The notes: generated by a model from the letters alone, not told the origin. Shown: positions 49,677 to 59,492, counted from the first letter of the stretch. The stretch: 64,000 nt of DNA from Lachnospiraceae bacterium (GCA_017938405.1 JAGBBP010000030.1:1-64000); one strand, 5' to 3'. Program-made: numbers and translations.

Positions 49677-50696
49677 ATGGAACTGGTGTCTGTGATTGTG
49701 CCGGCATACAATGTGGAATCAAAAATCCGGCGGTGTCTTACGAGCCTTTGCAAGCAGAACTATTCGTGTTTGGAGATTATCGTAATTGATGACGGCTCCA
49801 CGGACGGTACGGCAGAGGAAGTTCGGAAGGCAGCAAAGCAAGACGCCCGGATTCGTTTTATTACGCAGAAAAACAAAGGCGTGGCAGCGGCACGTAATAA
49901 AGGCCTGGAAGAGGCCCGCGGTGCCTATATTGCATTTTGCGACGGGGATGATTATGTTTCTCCCGATTATATCGGAAAGTTAATGGAACACAGGGGAAAG
50001 CAGGATGCGGACTGGGTGATATCCGGGTTTTGTAAGGTGCTAGGGAAGAATCGTTATATGTTTAGCGAACCCTATGAAGGGTTGGTCGTTTCTCAAAAAG
50101 CAAGGGAACTGTTTTTGAAAGAGTGGTACAAAAACCAATATATTCCTACGGTATGGGGGAAACTGTATCGTGGGGAAATTCTTCGAAAAGACGAAATCAC
50201 GTTTCCTGAAAACCTGGAGCACGGGGAGGATACCATATTTAACATCCGATATGTTTCCCAGTGCAAAAGAATCGATTTTGTGAAAGAACCCCTTTATTTT
50301 TATGAGGAAAGCGGACAGTCGCTTACGTCAAAAAGTCATAAAGATATTTGGGAAAAGCAGCTTGCAATCTTTAAGGAATTTCGGCAGATGATAAAGCAAG
50401 GGGCGTATTCCGAAGCGTGTGCGACATTGTTTTTTGCCAGGGGAATTTTGCTGGCGCTGAATCACGCAAGTGAGAAACAATGGAGCGCGAAGGAGTGGGA
50501 ACGTTTATGTAATATCATGAGAGTAAATCCCTATTTTTCAGCTTGTGAAATACAAAGGAAAGAGATGGACGGGTTCGCACGTATTGTGATAGCATTACTG
50601 GAAAAAAGAAGATACGGATGGATAAAGATGCTTTATCGGATAAAGAGGTTCGGACATGGTTACTTACAGAAGGTGTATTATATGTTCCAGCGCTAA
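49677..50696 (+). CDS. Glycosyltransferase, GT2 family
   Basis: A 339-residue GT-A enzyme: VSVIVPAYNVESKIRRCL start, DDGSTDGT nucleotide motif, GVAAARNKGLEEARGAYIAF and the DGDD metal site. A helical C-terminal part follows. Starts at 49674 and 49677 are both possible; only one ATG is needed. Confidence 0.93.
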   Translation: MELVSVIVPAYNVESKIRRCLTSLCKQNYSCLEIIVIDDGSTDGTAEEVRKAAKQDARIRFITQKNKGVAAARNKGLEEARGAYIAFCDGDDYVSPDYIGKLMEHRGKQDADWVISGFCKVLGKNRYMFSEPYEGLVVSQKARELFLKEWYKNQYIPTVWGKLYRGEILRKDEITFPENLEHGEDTIFNIRYVSQCKRIDFVKEPLYFYEESGQSLTSKSHKDIWEKQLAIFKEFRQMIKQGAYSEACATLFFARGILLALNHASEKQWSAKEWERLCNIMRVNPYFSACEIQRKEMDGFARIVIALLEKRRYGWIKMLYRIKRFGHGYLQKVYYMFQR

Positions 50697-50730
50697 AAGT
50701 AACCGACGAGAATTGATAGGAGGACGGTAA

Positions 50731-53301
50731 ATGATGGGACAGAATTTAACGCATATTTTTTTCCACAGCTTAATTTTATATCCGGAGCTTGCATTCGGGA
50801 AAGAAGATATCTGTAAAGGTTTTGACGACTGGATGATGACGGCTTCGGAATATAAAAAAATATTGGAGTCTTTATATCGGAGAGGCTATGTGTTGGTAAA
50901 ACAGAAGGAATGGCTGGATGGAAATGTGGTACTTCCGAAGGAAAAAAAGCCTCTTGTGATTTCCTTTGATGACGTAAATTACTATCGTTATATGCAGGGG
51001 TACGGTTTTGCCAAAAATATGTTTGTGGATGAGGACGGTGTCATTAAAAACGAGGTGGTCCGCCCGGACGGTACGGTGGAAGTTTCCGAAGAAGGAGATG
51101 CGGTGCCGATTTTAGAACGTTTTATTCAGGCACATCCGGACTTCTCTCATGAAGGTGCAAGAGGAATTTTGGCGGTAACCGGCTATGAAGGAATTCTTGG
51201 TTTCCCGTTCACGGACGGGGAAGAGGATGCGGAAGAAAACAGGGAGAAGGCACGGGTGGCTGCGGAACGGTTAAAGGCAATCGGGTACGAGTTTGCCTGT
51301 CATAGTTTTACCCATAACAGCATTTGGTTTAAAGTACAGGACCCGCCGTATGAAAAGGTGGTTTATGATACGGATAAATGGAAACGTTTGATTGAGCCGG
51401 TAGTGGGAAAAACCGATTGTTATATTTCCCCATTCGGATTTTGCTGGGAGAATGAAGATCCGCGTTATCGTTACATCATTGAGTCGGGGTTTTGTGTATT
51501 TTGTCCGGTGGGGGCTACAAAGGTAATACGATATCCGGACCATGTGGTGGTGCCGCGTTATAATATTGATGGCTTTTCTTTAAAACATAAACGTTTTTTG
51601 ATGGGAGAACGTTTCTTTTGTCCTGAAATAGTAACGGATGAAAAAAGAATTATAAAGAATGATTCCGGAAAAACCACATATGAGCTGGCAACAGAACATA
51701 CGGCAGAAGCCCTTGTGGCATATGCAACCTATTGCCTGAAGAAAAAGACGGTGTATATGTTCGGTGCACTTATGGAACCGATTACCGAGGAGGTGTTGGA
51801 ACGGGTAACGTCGCGTTATCCGAAGCAGTATCCGCCGGAGCGGGTAGAGGAACTTCGCAGTTATATCGGAACGGATTGCTACGGGGCTGATTGCAGCGGA
51901 TTAATAAAGTCCTTTTATTGGGGAGGCATAAATGTAGAAAATTATGACGAAGGAACGGATTGGAATTCCGCAAAATTATTATATTGCTCCGCAAAAAGCG
52001 GAAGCATAAAAACGCTTCCGGAACTTCCGGGAATTTGTCTCTACATGAAGGGACATGTGGGAATTTATGTGGGGAACGGAAAGGTAATCCAGTCTACCCG
52101 TAGCGAGAAATTTGGTGATGGTGTGGTGATGGCTGACCTGGAGCAACAGGAGTGGACAAAGTGGTTTATGTGTCCTCTTGTGAAGTATCCGGAGTTGCCG
52201 AAAAGAGAAGTTGAAAATACAACGAAAAAGGCGGTAACGCAGAAGAAAAAGGGAAAAGCAATTTTTCAAAAGGTGAAGAAGGTTAAGAAAATAGGAACTG
52301 TCACAAAACAAGTCAAAAGATGTGCCAAAACAGTGTCCGCATTTACCGGAAAGCCGGTGGTGTCGGAAATGATGAATTTAGTACGCCAGGTCTATAAAAA
52401 CCAAGTACCGATGGAGGTTGAGCTGACTCGGCGGATTCTGGAAGCAAAAGGAAAAGCGGAGCAGTTATTGACAGAAGAACTGTATTATGCAATCGGAGCT
52501 AAAATCAACAAGGAAAGATATTTGAGAATTCTTACGGACAAAAACTGTTTTATGGCAAGAATGAGTAATCTGATCAAACGTGAGTATTTGGATTTTTCCA
52601 ATGCTTCGGATGAGCAGGTAATTGCATTTTGTAAACGGCAAAAAGGCTTTATTGTCAAGGATTCCTGGTTGAGCGGTGGAAGAGGAATTCAGGTATACCG
52701 TGAACTTCCGGAAGATACAGCGCTTAGAGAATTAATCAATCAGTGGAGGCGGAGTAAACGGGAGTTTTTGTTGGAAGAGTTGTTAGTTCCTCATAAAACG
52801 CTGGCAGCGGTATTCCCGGACTCTTTATGTACGGTACGGATTCACACGCTGTTATGCGGAAAAGAAGCAAGAGTGGTGCTGAATTCTTCGATTCGCTTCG
52901 GAAGAAAGGGTACGTTGATTGATCTTTGTGAGAATAGCTATACGCTGTATTTGGAGGAAGACGGAACGGTTTTGTCCGGTGGAGCAATGAATAAGTTCTC
53001 TATGGAATTGGAACAGAAGCACAAAGATACCGGTGCGGAATTCTCTAAGGTGTCGATACCCTATTGGAACGAGTGTTGTGCTTTGGTAAAAGAGGCGGCA
53101 AAACATGTGCCGGAAGTACCGTTTGTTGCTTGGGATGTGGCAATCACAGAGGCAGGGGTAGATCTGATTGAAGGAAACTTTTTATCTGGAAACATTTTGC
53201 CGCAGCAGTTATTTATGGTTATGACCGGACGGAGTAACGGGTTGCGGCCTGTGATGGACGAACTGTTGCAGAAAGTGTCGGAAAGTTGTGAGGAAGTCTG
53301 A
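50731..53301 (+). CDS. Polysaccharide deacetylase / NlpC-P60 / ATP-grasp fusion
   Basis: An 856-residue three-domain protein. Residues 1-300 resemble a polysaccharide deacetylase (SFDD at 78-81, HSFTH at 191-195, ISPFG at 232-236). Residues 320-485 are an NlpC/P60-type domain (Cys388 in GADCSGL, His442 in MKGHVGIYVGNG). A Lys-rich linker (487-535) leads to a sugar-transfer-associated ATP-grasp domain (about 590-835: FIVKDSWLSGGRGIQV, TVRIHTL, VAWDVAITEAGVDLIEGN). There is no signal peptide or transmembrane helix. The sequential activities on a cell-wall glycan are inferred; the combination is not one I recognise. Confidence 0.85.
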   Translation: MMGQNLTHIFFHSLILYPELAFGKEDICKGFDDWMMTASEYKKILESLYRRGYVLVKQKEWLDGNVVLPKEKKPLVISFDDVNYYRYMQGYGFAKNMFVDEDGVIKNEVVRPDGTVEVSEEGDAVPILERFIQAHPDFSHEGARGILAVTGYEGILGFPFTDGEEDAEENREKARVAAERLKAIGYEFACHSFTHNSIWFKVQDPPYEKVVYDTDKWKRLIEPVVGKTDCYISPFGFCWENEDPRYRYIIESGFCVFCPVGATKVIRYPDHVVVPRYNIDGFSLKHKRFLMGERFFCPEIVTDEKRIIKNDSGKTTYELATEHTAEALVAYATYCLKKKTVYMFGALMEPITEEVLERVTSRYPKQYPPERVEELRSYIGTDCYGADCSGLIKSFYWGGINVENYDEGTDWNSAKLLYCSAKSGSIKTLPELPGICLYMKGHVGIYVGNGKVIQSTRSEKFGDGVVMADLEQQEWTKWFMCPLVKYPELPKREVENTTKKAVTQKKKGKAIFQKVKKVKKIGTVTKQVKRCAKTVSAFTGKPVVSEMMNLVRQVYKNQVPMEVELTRRILEAKGKAEQLLTEELYYAIGAKINKERYLRILTDKNCFMARMSNLIKREYLDFSNASDEQVIAFCKRQKGFIVKDSWLSGGRGIQVYRELPEDTALRELINQWRRSKREFLLEELLVPHKTLAAVFPDSLCTVRIHTLLCGKEARVVLNSSIRFGRKGTLIDLCENSYTLYLEEDGTVLSGGAMNKFSMELEQKHKDTGAEFSKVSIPYWNECCALVKEAAKHVPEVPFVAWDVAITEAGVDLIEGNFLSGNILPQQLFMVMTGRSNGLRPVMDELLQKVSESCEEV

Positions 53302-53302
53302 A

Positions 53303-55108
53303 ATGGATACGATATGGATAGTGTTACTGTGGATTGCGGCATGTGTTTTCGCAATACCGCTGCTGGTTGTGCTTTGGATAACCCTGCATGGACTTTTGAT
53401 GTATGCGGTTGCTGTTTGCAAACGTCCTATGAAGCGGTATATTGAAGAAATCAGAGAAAGAGAAGATTATGTAACGATTGATAAGATTGCCCCGTTTTTT
53501 CTGGAAGCAATTGTTGTTTCGGAAGATTTTCGTTTTTTTGAGCATAAAGGATATTCTGTGACAGCAATGCGAAAGGCATTTGCTCTAAATGTAAAGCAGA
53601 GAAAAATCATTACCGGCGGCAGCGGAATTACCCAACAGCTTGCAAAGAATCTTTACTTTTCGTTTCGCAGAATTTACGCGAGAAAATTGGCAGAACTGTT
53701 GGTTGTTTTTCGTTTGGAAAAGAATTATTCCAAAATGGAGCTTTTGGAATTGTATGTCAATATCATTGAATACGGACAGGAATGTAACGGAATAGAAGCG
53801 GCAGCACGTTATTATTACGGTCACTCTGCAAAGGAACTTTCTATGTGGGAAGCGGTGACACTTGCCAGCGTGTTGCCGGCACCCCGCCGCTATAATCCGG
53901 AAGTAAATGAGAAACTTGCGGCGAGAAGAGGGGGAGATTTGCTGGCGGGGGTGGCAACGCTGGCAAAGATGCCTGTGGAACACTACTGCAGATTGTGGGA
54001 ACGCGGATTTCTTTTGCCTGAGGAAGAACAGTATTATCAACAAGCATCGGAAAAACGCTTGCAGCAATATGTGAAAAAAGAACAGTTGATTTCTGTAAAC
54101 CGGAAAGTAAAAACGCCGGATGTGTTTGCAACGGAGATGATGAGACGATATTTTACAGAGGCGGTAGGCGAAGGAAAAAGATTCGTTTTTGCAGAGAGAG
54201 TTGCAAATACAGCGAGAGACGGAGAAAGTTTTACGGAAGAGGAACTGTTGCATATATTCCGCTATCTTTTGCGCAGGGGATTTCGTGTGGGAGGTACATT
54301 AAAAAATCATAGAGATGCCGCATGGCATCCGTTGCCGATTCGTTTTGCTTTTTACGGTGAGCGGACCAATAAGAGTGCGTCAGCCGTTTTGGAGTGTTTT
54401 GCGGAAGAAAATAAGGAGTTTGTACTGGAGAATACGCCGTTATTTGAGCAATGCGGGAAGGATGAATTACAATCGGGGGATTTGCTTGTTACACCGGACA
54501 ATTGTAAGAAAAAAGAACATTGCTTTTCTACCGGGTATTTTCCGCCTTATACTGTACTGAAACAATCGGAACAACGTGTCTGTACGGCACGAGGCTTGGT
54601 GAAATACGTGAAACGATTGTTGCCACAAACCACAAGATATTTGATGGGGGCTATGGGGACCTATATTACAGCGGAACGGATAGAAGAACAAACAACCTAT
54701 TTTTCCGAGTGGTATACAAAAGAACGCGTGGAAGAAACAAAGAAATTCTATCCGTATGCGGGCTTTTTGGGATTTGATTGCAGCGGACTGATTAAATCCT
54801 ATTATTTCGGAGGAATCGGTTTACCGGATTATTCGGCGGAAAAAGATTGGAACAGCAAAGGATTGTTGGAACATTCGGAGAGAAAAGGGCCGATACATAC
54901 GTTGCCGGAAATGCCGGGAGTATGTTTGCATATGAAAGACCACGTAGGCGTTTATGTGGGGGGAGGAAGTGTAATCGAATGTACTTCTTCGGAACGCTTC
55001 GGAAACGGCGTGGTGATGACAAAAATCGGAGATCGTCCGTGGGAACAGTGGTTTTACTGTCCGTATATCAGTTATGAACAGGAGACCGGAAAGAGGAAAA
55101 ACAGATGA
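53303..55108 (+). CDS. GT51 transglycosylase / NlpC-P60 fusion
   Basis: A 601-residue protein. After an N-terminal transmembrane helix (residues 4-37) comes a peptidoglycan glycosyltransferase domain (about 50-210: catalytic Glu74 in VVSEDFRFFEHKGY, GGSGITQQLAKNLYF, GIEAAARYYYG). A linker of unknown fold follows, then an NlpC/P60 domain at the C-terminus (Cys493 in FDCSGLIK, His547 in MKDHVGVYVGGG). No transpeptidase domain is present. Glycan-strand synthesis and peptide cleavage in one protein suggest a dedicated wall-remodelling enzyme. The start is the ATG at 53303, not an upstream GTG. Confidence 0.88.
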   Translation: MDTIWIVLLWIAACVFAIPLLVVLWITLHGLLMYAVAVCKRPMKRYIEEIREREDYVTIDKIAPFFLEAIVVSEDFRFFEHKGYSVTAMRKAFALNVKQRKIITGGSGITQQLAKNLYFSFRRIYARKLAELLVVFRLEKNYSKMELLELYVNIIEYGQECNGIEAAARYYYGHSAKELSMWEAVTLASVLPAPRRYNPEVNEKLAARRGGDLLAGVATLAKMPVEHYCRLWERGFLLPEEEQYYQQASEKRLQQYVKKEQLISVNRKVKTPDVFATEMMRRYFTEAVGEGKRFVFAERVANTARDGESFTEEELLHIFRYLLRRGFRVGGTLKNHRDAAWHPLPIRFAFYGERTNKSASAVLECFAEENKEFVLENTPLFEQCGKDELQSGDLLVTPDNCKKKEHCFSTGYFPPYTVLKQSEQRVCTARGLVKYVKRLLPQTTRYLMGAMGTYITAERIEEQTTYFSEWYTKERVEETKKFYPYAGFLGFDCSGLIKSYYFGGIGLPDYSAEKDWNSKGLLEHSERKGPIHTLPEMPGVCLHMKDHVGVYVGGGSVIECTSSERFGNGVVMTKIGDRPWEQWFYCPYISYEQETGKRKNR

Positions 55109-56847
55109 TACAAAAAATAAAGGCGTTGAAGAAACTGAATGTGTTTTTGGACCGGCGTCAGAAGGCGGAATTGGCAGTTTTAGGTGTGCTGTTTGTAGTG
55201 GAAGGGATTTTGCAGTTAATCAGTATATCGGTGTTGATTCCGTATATGGCACAGTTAATGAATATGCAGGAATTAATGGAAAACCCGTATATGAAAACAG
55301 TCAGTGGCTGGTTTGGGCTAAAGACACGGAATCAGGTGGCAATCTTTCTTACGATATGTGTGTTGCTTGCGTTTGTAATAAAGAGCGTGTTTTCCTATTT
55401 GGTAGCGTTACAGGAAAGCAAGTTTGTAAACCGTAACCGAAATCGGATGTCGGTCAGGGCAATGCGCCATTTGTTGCATAAGCCGTATTTGTATTTTTTA
55501 AAAACATCAACGGATCAAGTGCAGGCAATGATTACCAATCAGATTGCAAAGATTTATTTATTGTTAGAGAAAATGTTACGTTTTATAGCGGAGCTTCTGA
55601 ATATGCTGTTTATTGTGGCGATGATTATTATAATGGATTGGAAAGTTGCTGCTATTATCGGAGGCTTGTTTGTGGTGACCATTTTGCTGTTCCAGCGGTT
55701 GATTACGCCGAAGGTAGAGGCTCTGGGTAAAATATCGGACCGGTATTATAGACGAATGATCCGGGGTATCAGACAACCGGTGGACGGCATTCGTGAAGTG
55801 AAGATTATGCACAGTGAAGCAGAGTTTTTAGAACGTTACAAGGAAGTCGGAACAGAAAATGCCGAGCTCGATTTGAAAATGACAAGGTATCGCAGCCTGC
55901 CGCGTAATTTGATGGAATTGATTCTGGTAAGCGGTGTATTGATTGTTGTGTTGGTTCTGTTCAGCGGAAACGGTGCAACAAACGGAGATATGGTACTGTT
56001 ATCGGTGATTGCCGTGGCGCTTGTTCGTATGCTTCCGGGAGCATATAGTATAAATTCCTTATTTACTTCGGTGTCCTATTATCTTCCGACACTGGAAGCC
56101 GTGGGACAGGAACTGTTTGATGTGTTGGAGAAAGAAAAACAGACGGAGAAAGAGGAAAGTACGAAGCTTTCCTTCCGAGAGGCAATTAAGTTTAACGGTG
56201 TATCCTTTACCTATCCGGGAAAGAATGAAACGGTACTGGATGGACTTAGTTTAGAAATAAAACAAGGCGAAAAGGTGTTTTTAAAAGGTGCTTCCGGCAT
56301 CGGAAAAACAACGTTGACGGATTTGGTTATCGGGCTTTTGGAGCCTTTGTCCGGGGAAATCACAGTGGACGGACAACCGATGCGGCAGGTGGCACGTAAG
56401 TGGCAGAGCTGTATCGGTTATGTGCCGCAAAAGGTATTGCTTTTCAATGAAACAATTCGGGAAAATATTCTTCTCGGCAGAAAAGGGTATACGGATGAGC
56501 AGATTTGGGAAGCCATGGAGCTTGCACAAATAGCGGAAGAGGTGAAGAAGCTTCCGCACGGATTGGATGAAGTATACGGAGGAGAAGGCTTCCGCTTTTC
56601 CGGCGGACAGCAACAACGTTTGGGAATTGCGAGAGGTATTTTAGGAAAGCCGGAAGTGCTGATTTTGGATGAGGCAACGGCTGCGCTGGATGAGGAAACG
56701 GAACGGGAAGTACTGCAACAGATTTTTCATATGCGGGACGGGCTTACGGTTCTCTTGATTTCTCACCGGACGTCTTTGGCAAACTATTGCGATTATACGT
56801 ACCAAATGAAAGACGGTACCTGTGAACGGGTAGAGACGGGACTATAA
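55105..56847 (+). CDS. ABC exporter, ATPase/permease (MsbA/flippase-like)
   Basis: A 580-residue half-transporter: six transmembrane helices in residues 1-320 (for example LAVLGVLFVVEGILQLISIS) and a C-terminal ATPase with GASGIGKTT, the signature FSGGQQQRLGIARG and LILDEATAALDE. It closes the glycan operon and may flip the lipid-linked glycan, in place of a Wzx flippase, which is missing from the cluster. It overlaps the preceding gene by four bases. Confidence 0.9.
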   Translation: MIQKIKALKKLNVFLDRRQKAELAVLGVLFVVEGILQLISISVLIPYMAQLMNMQELMENPYMKTVSGWFGLKTRNQVAIFLTICVLLAFVIKSVFSYLVALQESKFVNRNRNRMSVRAMRHLLHKPYLYFLKTSTDQVQAMITNQIAKIYLLLEKMLRFIAELLNMLFIVAMIIIMDWKVAAIIGGLFVVTILLFQRLITPKVEALGKISDRYYRRMIRGIRQPVDGIREVKIMHSEAEFLERYKEVGTENAELDLKMTRYRSLPRNLMELILVSGVLIVVLVLFSGNGATNGDMVLLSVIAVALVRMLPGAYSINSLFTSVSYYLPTLEAVGQELFDVLEKEKQTEKEESTKLSFREAIKFNGVSFTYPGKNETVLDGLSLEIKQGEKVFLKGASGIGKTTLTDLVIGLLEPLSGEITVDGQPMRQVARKWQSCIGYVPQKVLLFNETIRENILLGRKGYTDEQIWEAMELAQIAEEVKKLPHGLDEVYGGEGFRFSGGQQQRLGIARGILGKPEVLILDEATAALDEETEREVLQQIFHMRDGLTVLLISHRTSLANYCDYTYQMKDGTCERVETGL

Positions 56848-56910
56848 CATAACCTGTTGTGTGGGAATGTTGACAAAGACTGCGGTATAAAGCGGAAGGA
56901 GGTGAACCGG

Positions 56911-59382
56911 ATGTCGGGAAAACGGGCAAAGAAGATCAAAGAAGAATCGGCAGAGATGTCTAAAACAACAGGACAGGCTCAGCCGAAAGTGGCTGCGGAT
57001 GTAATCAAAGTCTCCGTCCGCACCCTTGTGGAGTTTATCATGCGCTCCGGCGATTTGGAGAGCGGAAGCGGCCGGATGGATGCGGATGCCATGCAGGCCG
57101 GCAGCCGGTTACACCGAAAGATTCAGAAAAGTATGGGCAGCAATTATACGGCAGAGATGCCGCTTTCCATTGAAATTCCGCTGGAAGATGGAGATGAACG
57201 CTTTCTTCTTGTGGTGGAAGGCCGGGCAGACGGTGTCATTCGGGAGCAGGATGACAGTTTTGTGATCGACGAAATCAAGTGCATGTACCGGGACGTGATG
57301 GCAATCGAGAAGCCGGAGCAGGTACATTTGGCCCAGGCCCGGTGTTACGCCTATATGTTAGGAGTAAAGGAAGAGAGAATTACACTGGATAACTCCTTCT
57401 ACATCCAACTCACCTATTGCAACATCGAAACCGAGAATATTAAATATTTCAAAGAAGAACTTTCCGGGGAAGAATTGACGGCCTGGTTTGATGCCCTTAT
57501 CAAGGAATACGCCAAATGGGCAGCGTGGGAGCGACGCTGGAAAAAACTGCGGAATGCTTCCGCGAAGGAACTTCAGTTCCCGTTCGATTACCGGGAAGGA
57601 CAACGAGACTTTACCGCCGGGGTCTACCGCTCCGTATTGCGGGAGAAAAAGCTTTTTGCCATGGCACCTACCGGTGTCGGAAAAACTATATCCACCGTAT
57701 TTCCAACCGTAAAAGCGGTGGGAGAAGGTCTGACGGAAAAGTTGTTTTACTTGACGGCAAAAACCATTGTCCGTACCGTGGCGGAGGAGACCTTTTCTCT
57801 TTTAGTGGAACGGGGGCTGATGTTTAAAACCGTAACCGTTACGGCGAAGGAAAAGATTTGTGTGTTGGAAAAACCGGAGTGTAATCCCTTTGCCTGTCCA
57901 CGGGCAAAAGGACATTTCGACCGGGTAAACGATGCGCTTTTTGATATGTTATCCAACGAGAAAAATATAACGAGAGAACTGATTGAAGCCTATGCGGAAA
58001 AGCATATGGTGTGTCCTTTTGAGTTTTGTCTGGATTTGACGCTGTGGGCGGATGCGGTGATTTGCGATTATAATTACGTGTTTGACCCGACGGCATCTTT
58101 GAAGCGCTTTTTCGCAGGAGACGGGAAAAACAACTACGTCTTTTTGATTGACGAAGCCCACAACCTGCCGGAGCGGGCGAGGGAGATGTACAGCGCCACT
58201 CTTTGGAAGGAAGAGTTTTTGCATGTAAAACGCCTGTTTGGTAAGCATATGCCGAAGTTGACCAGGCGGTTGGAGGCCTGCAACAAAGAACTGTTGCGAC
58301 TGAAGCGGGAATGTGATTCTTTTACGGAGCATACGGAGTTCGGAACACTGGCGATACATTTAACCCGGTTTCTCACGGATTGCGAAGAATATTTAAAGGA
58401 CGAAAAACGTCCGGGAACCGAGCGGGACGCAGTGTTAAACTTATATTTCGAGGCAAGACATTTTCTTGCCATGTATGATTTTTCCGACACGGATTACCGA
58501 TTCTATACCTCTTACGGAGAGGACGGTTCCTTTTATGCCAGGGTGCAATGTATGCAGCCGGCAAGAGCTTTAGGAGAGCAATTAAAGAAGGGAAGAAGCG
58601 CGGTGTTTTTCTCGGCCACCTTACTTCCGGTGCGGTACTACATGGAAGAACTGGGAGGGACGGAAGAGGACTATGCCATTTATGTACCGTCGCCTTTTAG
58701 AAAAGAACAACGTCTGGTGATGGTGGGATGTGATGTGAATTTCCGTTACGCCAACCGGGGACGGCGGATGTATGAAAAAGCAGCGGACTATATTTTAAAA
58801 TTTGCGGAAGCAAAGAAAGGAAACTACTTTGTATTCTTTTCTTCCTACCGGATGTTACAGGATGTGGCGGCGGTGCTGGAGGAGCGGCTGACTGAGCAGG
58901 GAACCATTCTTCACCGTCAGAAAACCAATATGACGGAAACCGAACGGGAGGAGTTTTTGGCGGAATTTACGGCGGAATCGGAAGAGACCCACATCGGGCT
59001 TTGTGTGCTGGGCGGAATCTTCGGAGAAGGCATTGACTTAAAAGGAGAGCGGTTAATCGGTGCGGTGATTGTGGGAACGGGACTACCGCTGGTATGTGAT
59101 GAGCGGGAACTGTTCCGCAGATATTACGACGAACAGGCGGAAGCCGGACGGGACGGATTTTCCTGCGCTTACCTGTATCCGGGAATGAATAAGGTACAAC
59201 AGGCGGCGGGGCGGGTCATCCGTACCATGGAGGATAAGGGAGCTGTGCTTTTACTGGATGACCGGTTCGCCGGAAACCAATATGCATCCCTGTTTCCGAA
59301 GGAGTGGTATCCCTATGAGACGGTGACGCTGTCGACGATGGGAGGACAGCTCGAAAAGTTCTGGAAAACGACGGATGAATAA
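56911..59382 (+). CDS. RecB-type nuclease / Rad3-XPD helicase fusion
   Basis: An 823-residue protein. Residues 30-160 form a PD-(D/E)xK nuclease of RecB/Cas4 type: His68, Asp107 (GRADGVI), Glu121 and Lys123 (DEIK), and the QxxxY motif (QARCYAY). A DinG/XPD-like superfamily 2 helicase follows: the Walker A loop in MAPTGVGKTIS, iron-sulphur Cys residues (KICVLEKPECNPFACP and MVCPFEFC), DEAH in LIDEAHNLPERA, and the final QAAGRVIRT motif. It should unwind and process branched or damaged DNA. The start is the ATG at 56911 after GGAAGGAGGTG. Confidence 0.9.
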   Translation: MSGKRAKKIKEESAEMSKTTGQAQPKVAADVIKVSVRTLVEFIMRSGDLESGSGRMDADAMQAGSRLHRKIQKSMGSNYTAEMPLSIEIPLEDGDERFLLVVEGRADGVIREQDDSFVIDEIKCMYRDVMAIEKPEQVHLAQARCYAYMLGVKEERITLDNSFYIQLTYCNIETENIKYFKEELSGEELTAWFDALIKEYAKWAAWERRWKKLRNASAKELQFPFDYREGQRDFTAGVYRSVLREKKLFAMAPTGVGKTISTVFPTVKAVGEGLTEKLFYLTAKTIVRTVAEETFSLLVERGLMFKTVTVTAKEKICVLEKPECNPFACPRAKGHFDRVNDALFDMLSNEKNITRELIEAYAEKHMVCPFEFCLDLTLWADAVICDYNYVFDPTASLKRFFAGDGKNNYVFLIDEAHNLPERAREMYSATLWKEEFLHVKRLFGKHMPKLTRRLEACNKELLRLKRECDSFTEHTEFGTLAIHLTRFLTDCEEYLKDEKRPGTERDAVLNLYFEARHFLAMYDFSDTDYRFYTSYGEDGSFYARVQCMQPARALGEQLKKGRSAVFFSATLLPVRYYMEELGGTEEDYAIYVPSPFRKEQRLVMVGCDVNFRYANRGRRMYEKAADYILKFAEAKKGNYFVFFSSYRMLQDVAAVLEERLTEQGTILHRQKTNMTETEREEFLAEFTAESEETHIGLCVLGGIFGEGIDLKGERLIGAVIVGTGLPLVCDERELFRRYYDEQAEAGRDGFSCAYLYPGMNKVQQAAGRVIRTMEDKGAVLLLDDRFAGNQYASLFPKEWYPYETVTLSTMGGQLEKFWKTTDE

Positions 59383-59412
59383 ATATGTACAAAAATGGAA
59401 CAGATTGTGAAT

Positions 59413-59456
59413 AAATCCCCGGAGTTATTGACACGTAACTGCGGGGATTTTATACT
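59413..59456 (+). terminator. Terminator hairpin with embedded promoter
   Basis: AAATCCCCG (59413-59421) pairs with CGGGGATTT (59442-59450), with an inner stem (AGTTA/TAACT). Inside it lies TTGACA (59428-59433), a 17-base spacer and TATACT (59451-59456), a promoter for the MutS-like pair. Confidence 0.72.
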
Positions 59457-59492
59457 GGAAAAAGAAGAAATTCATGCTATTGGGAGGTAGTT

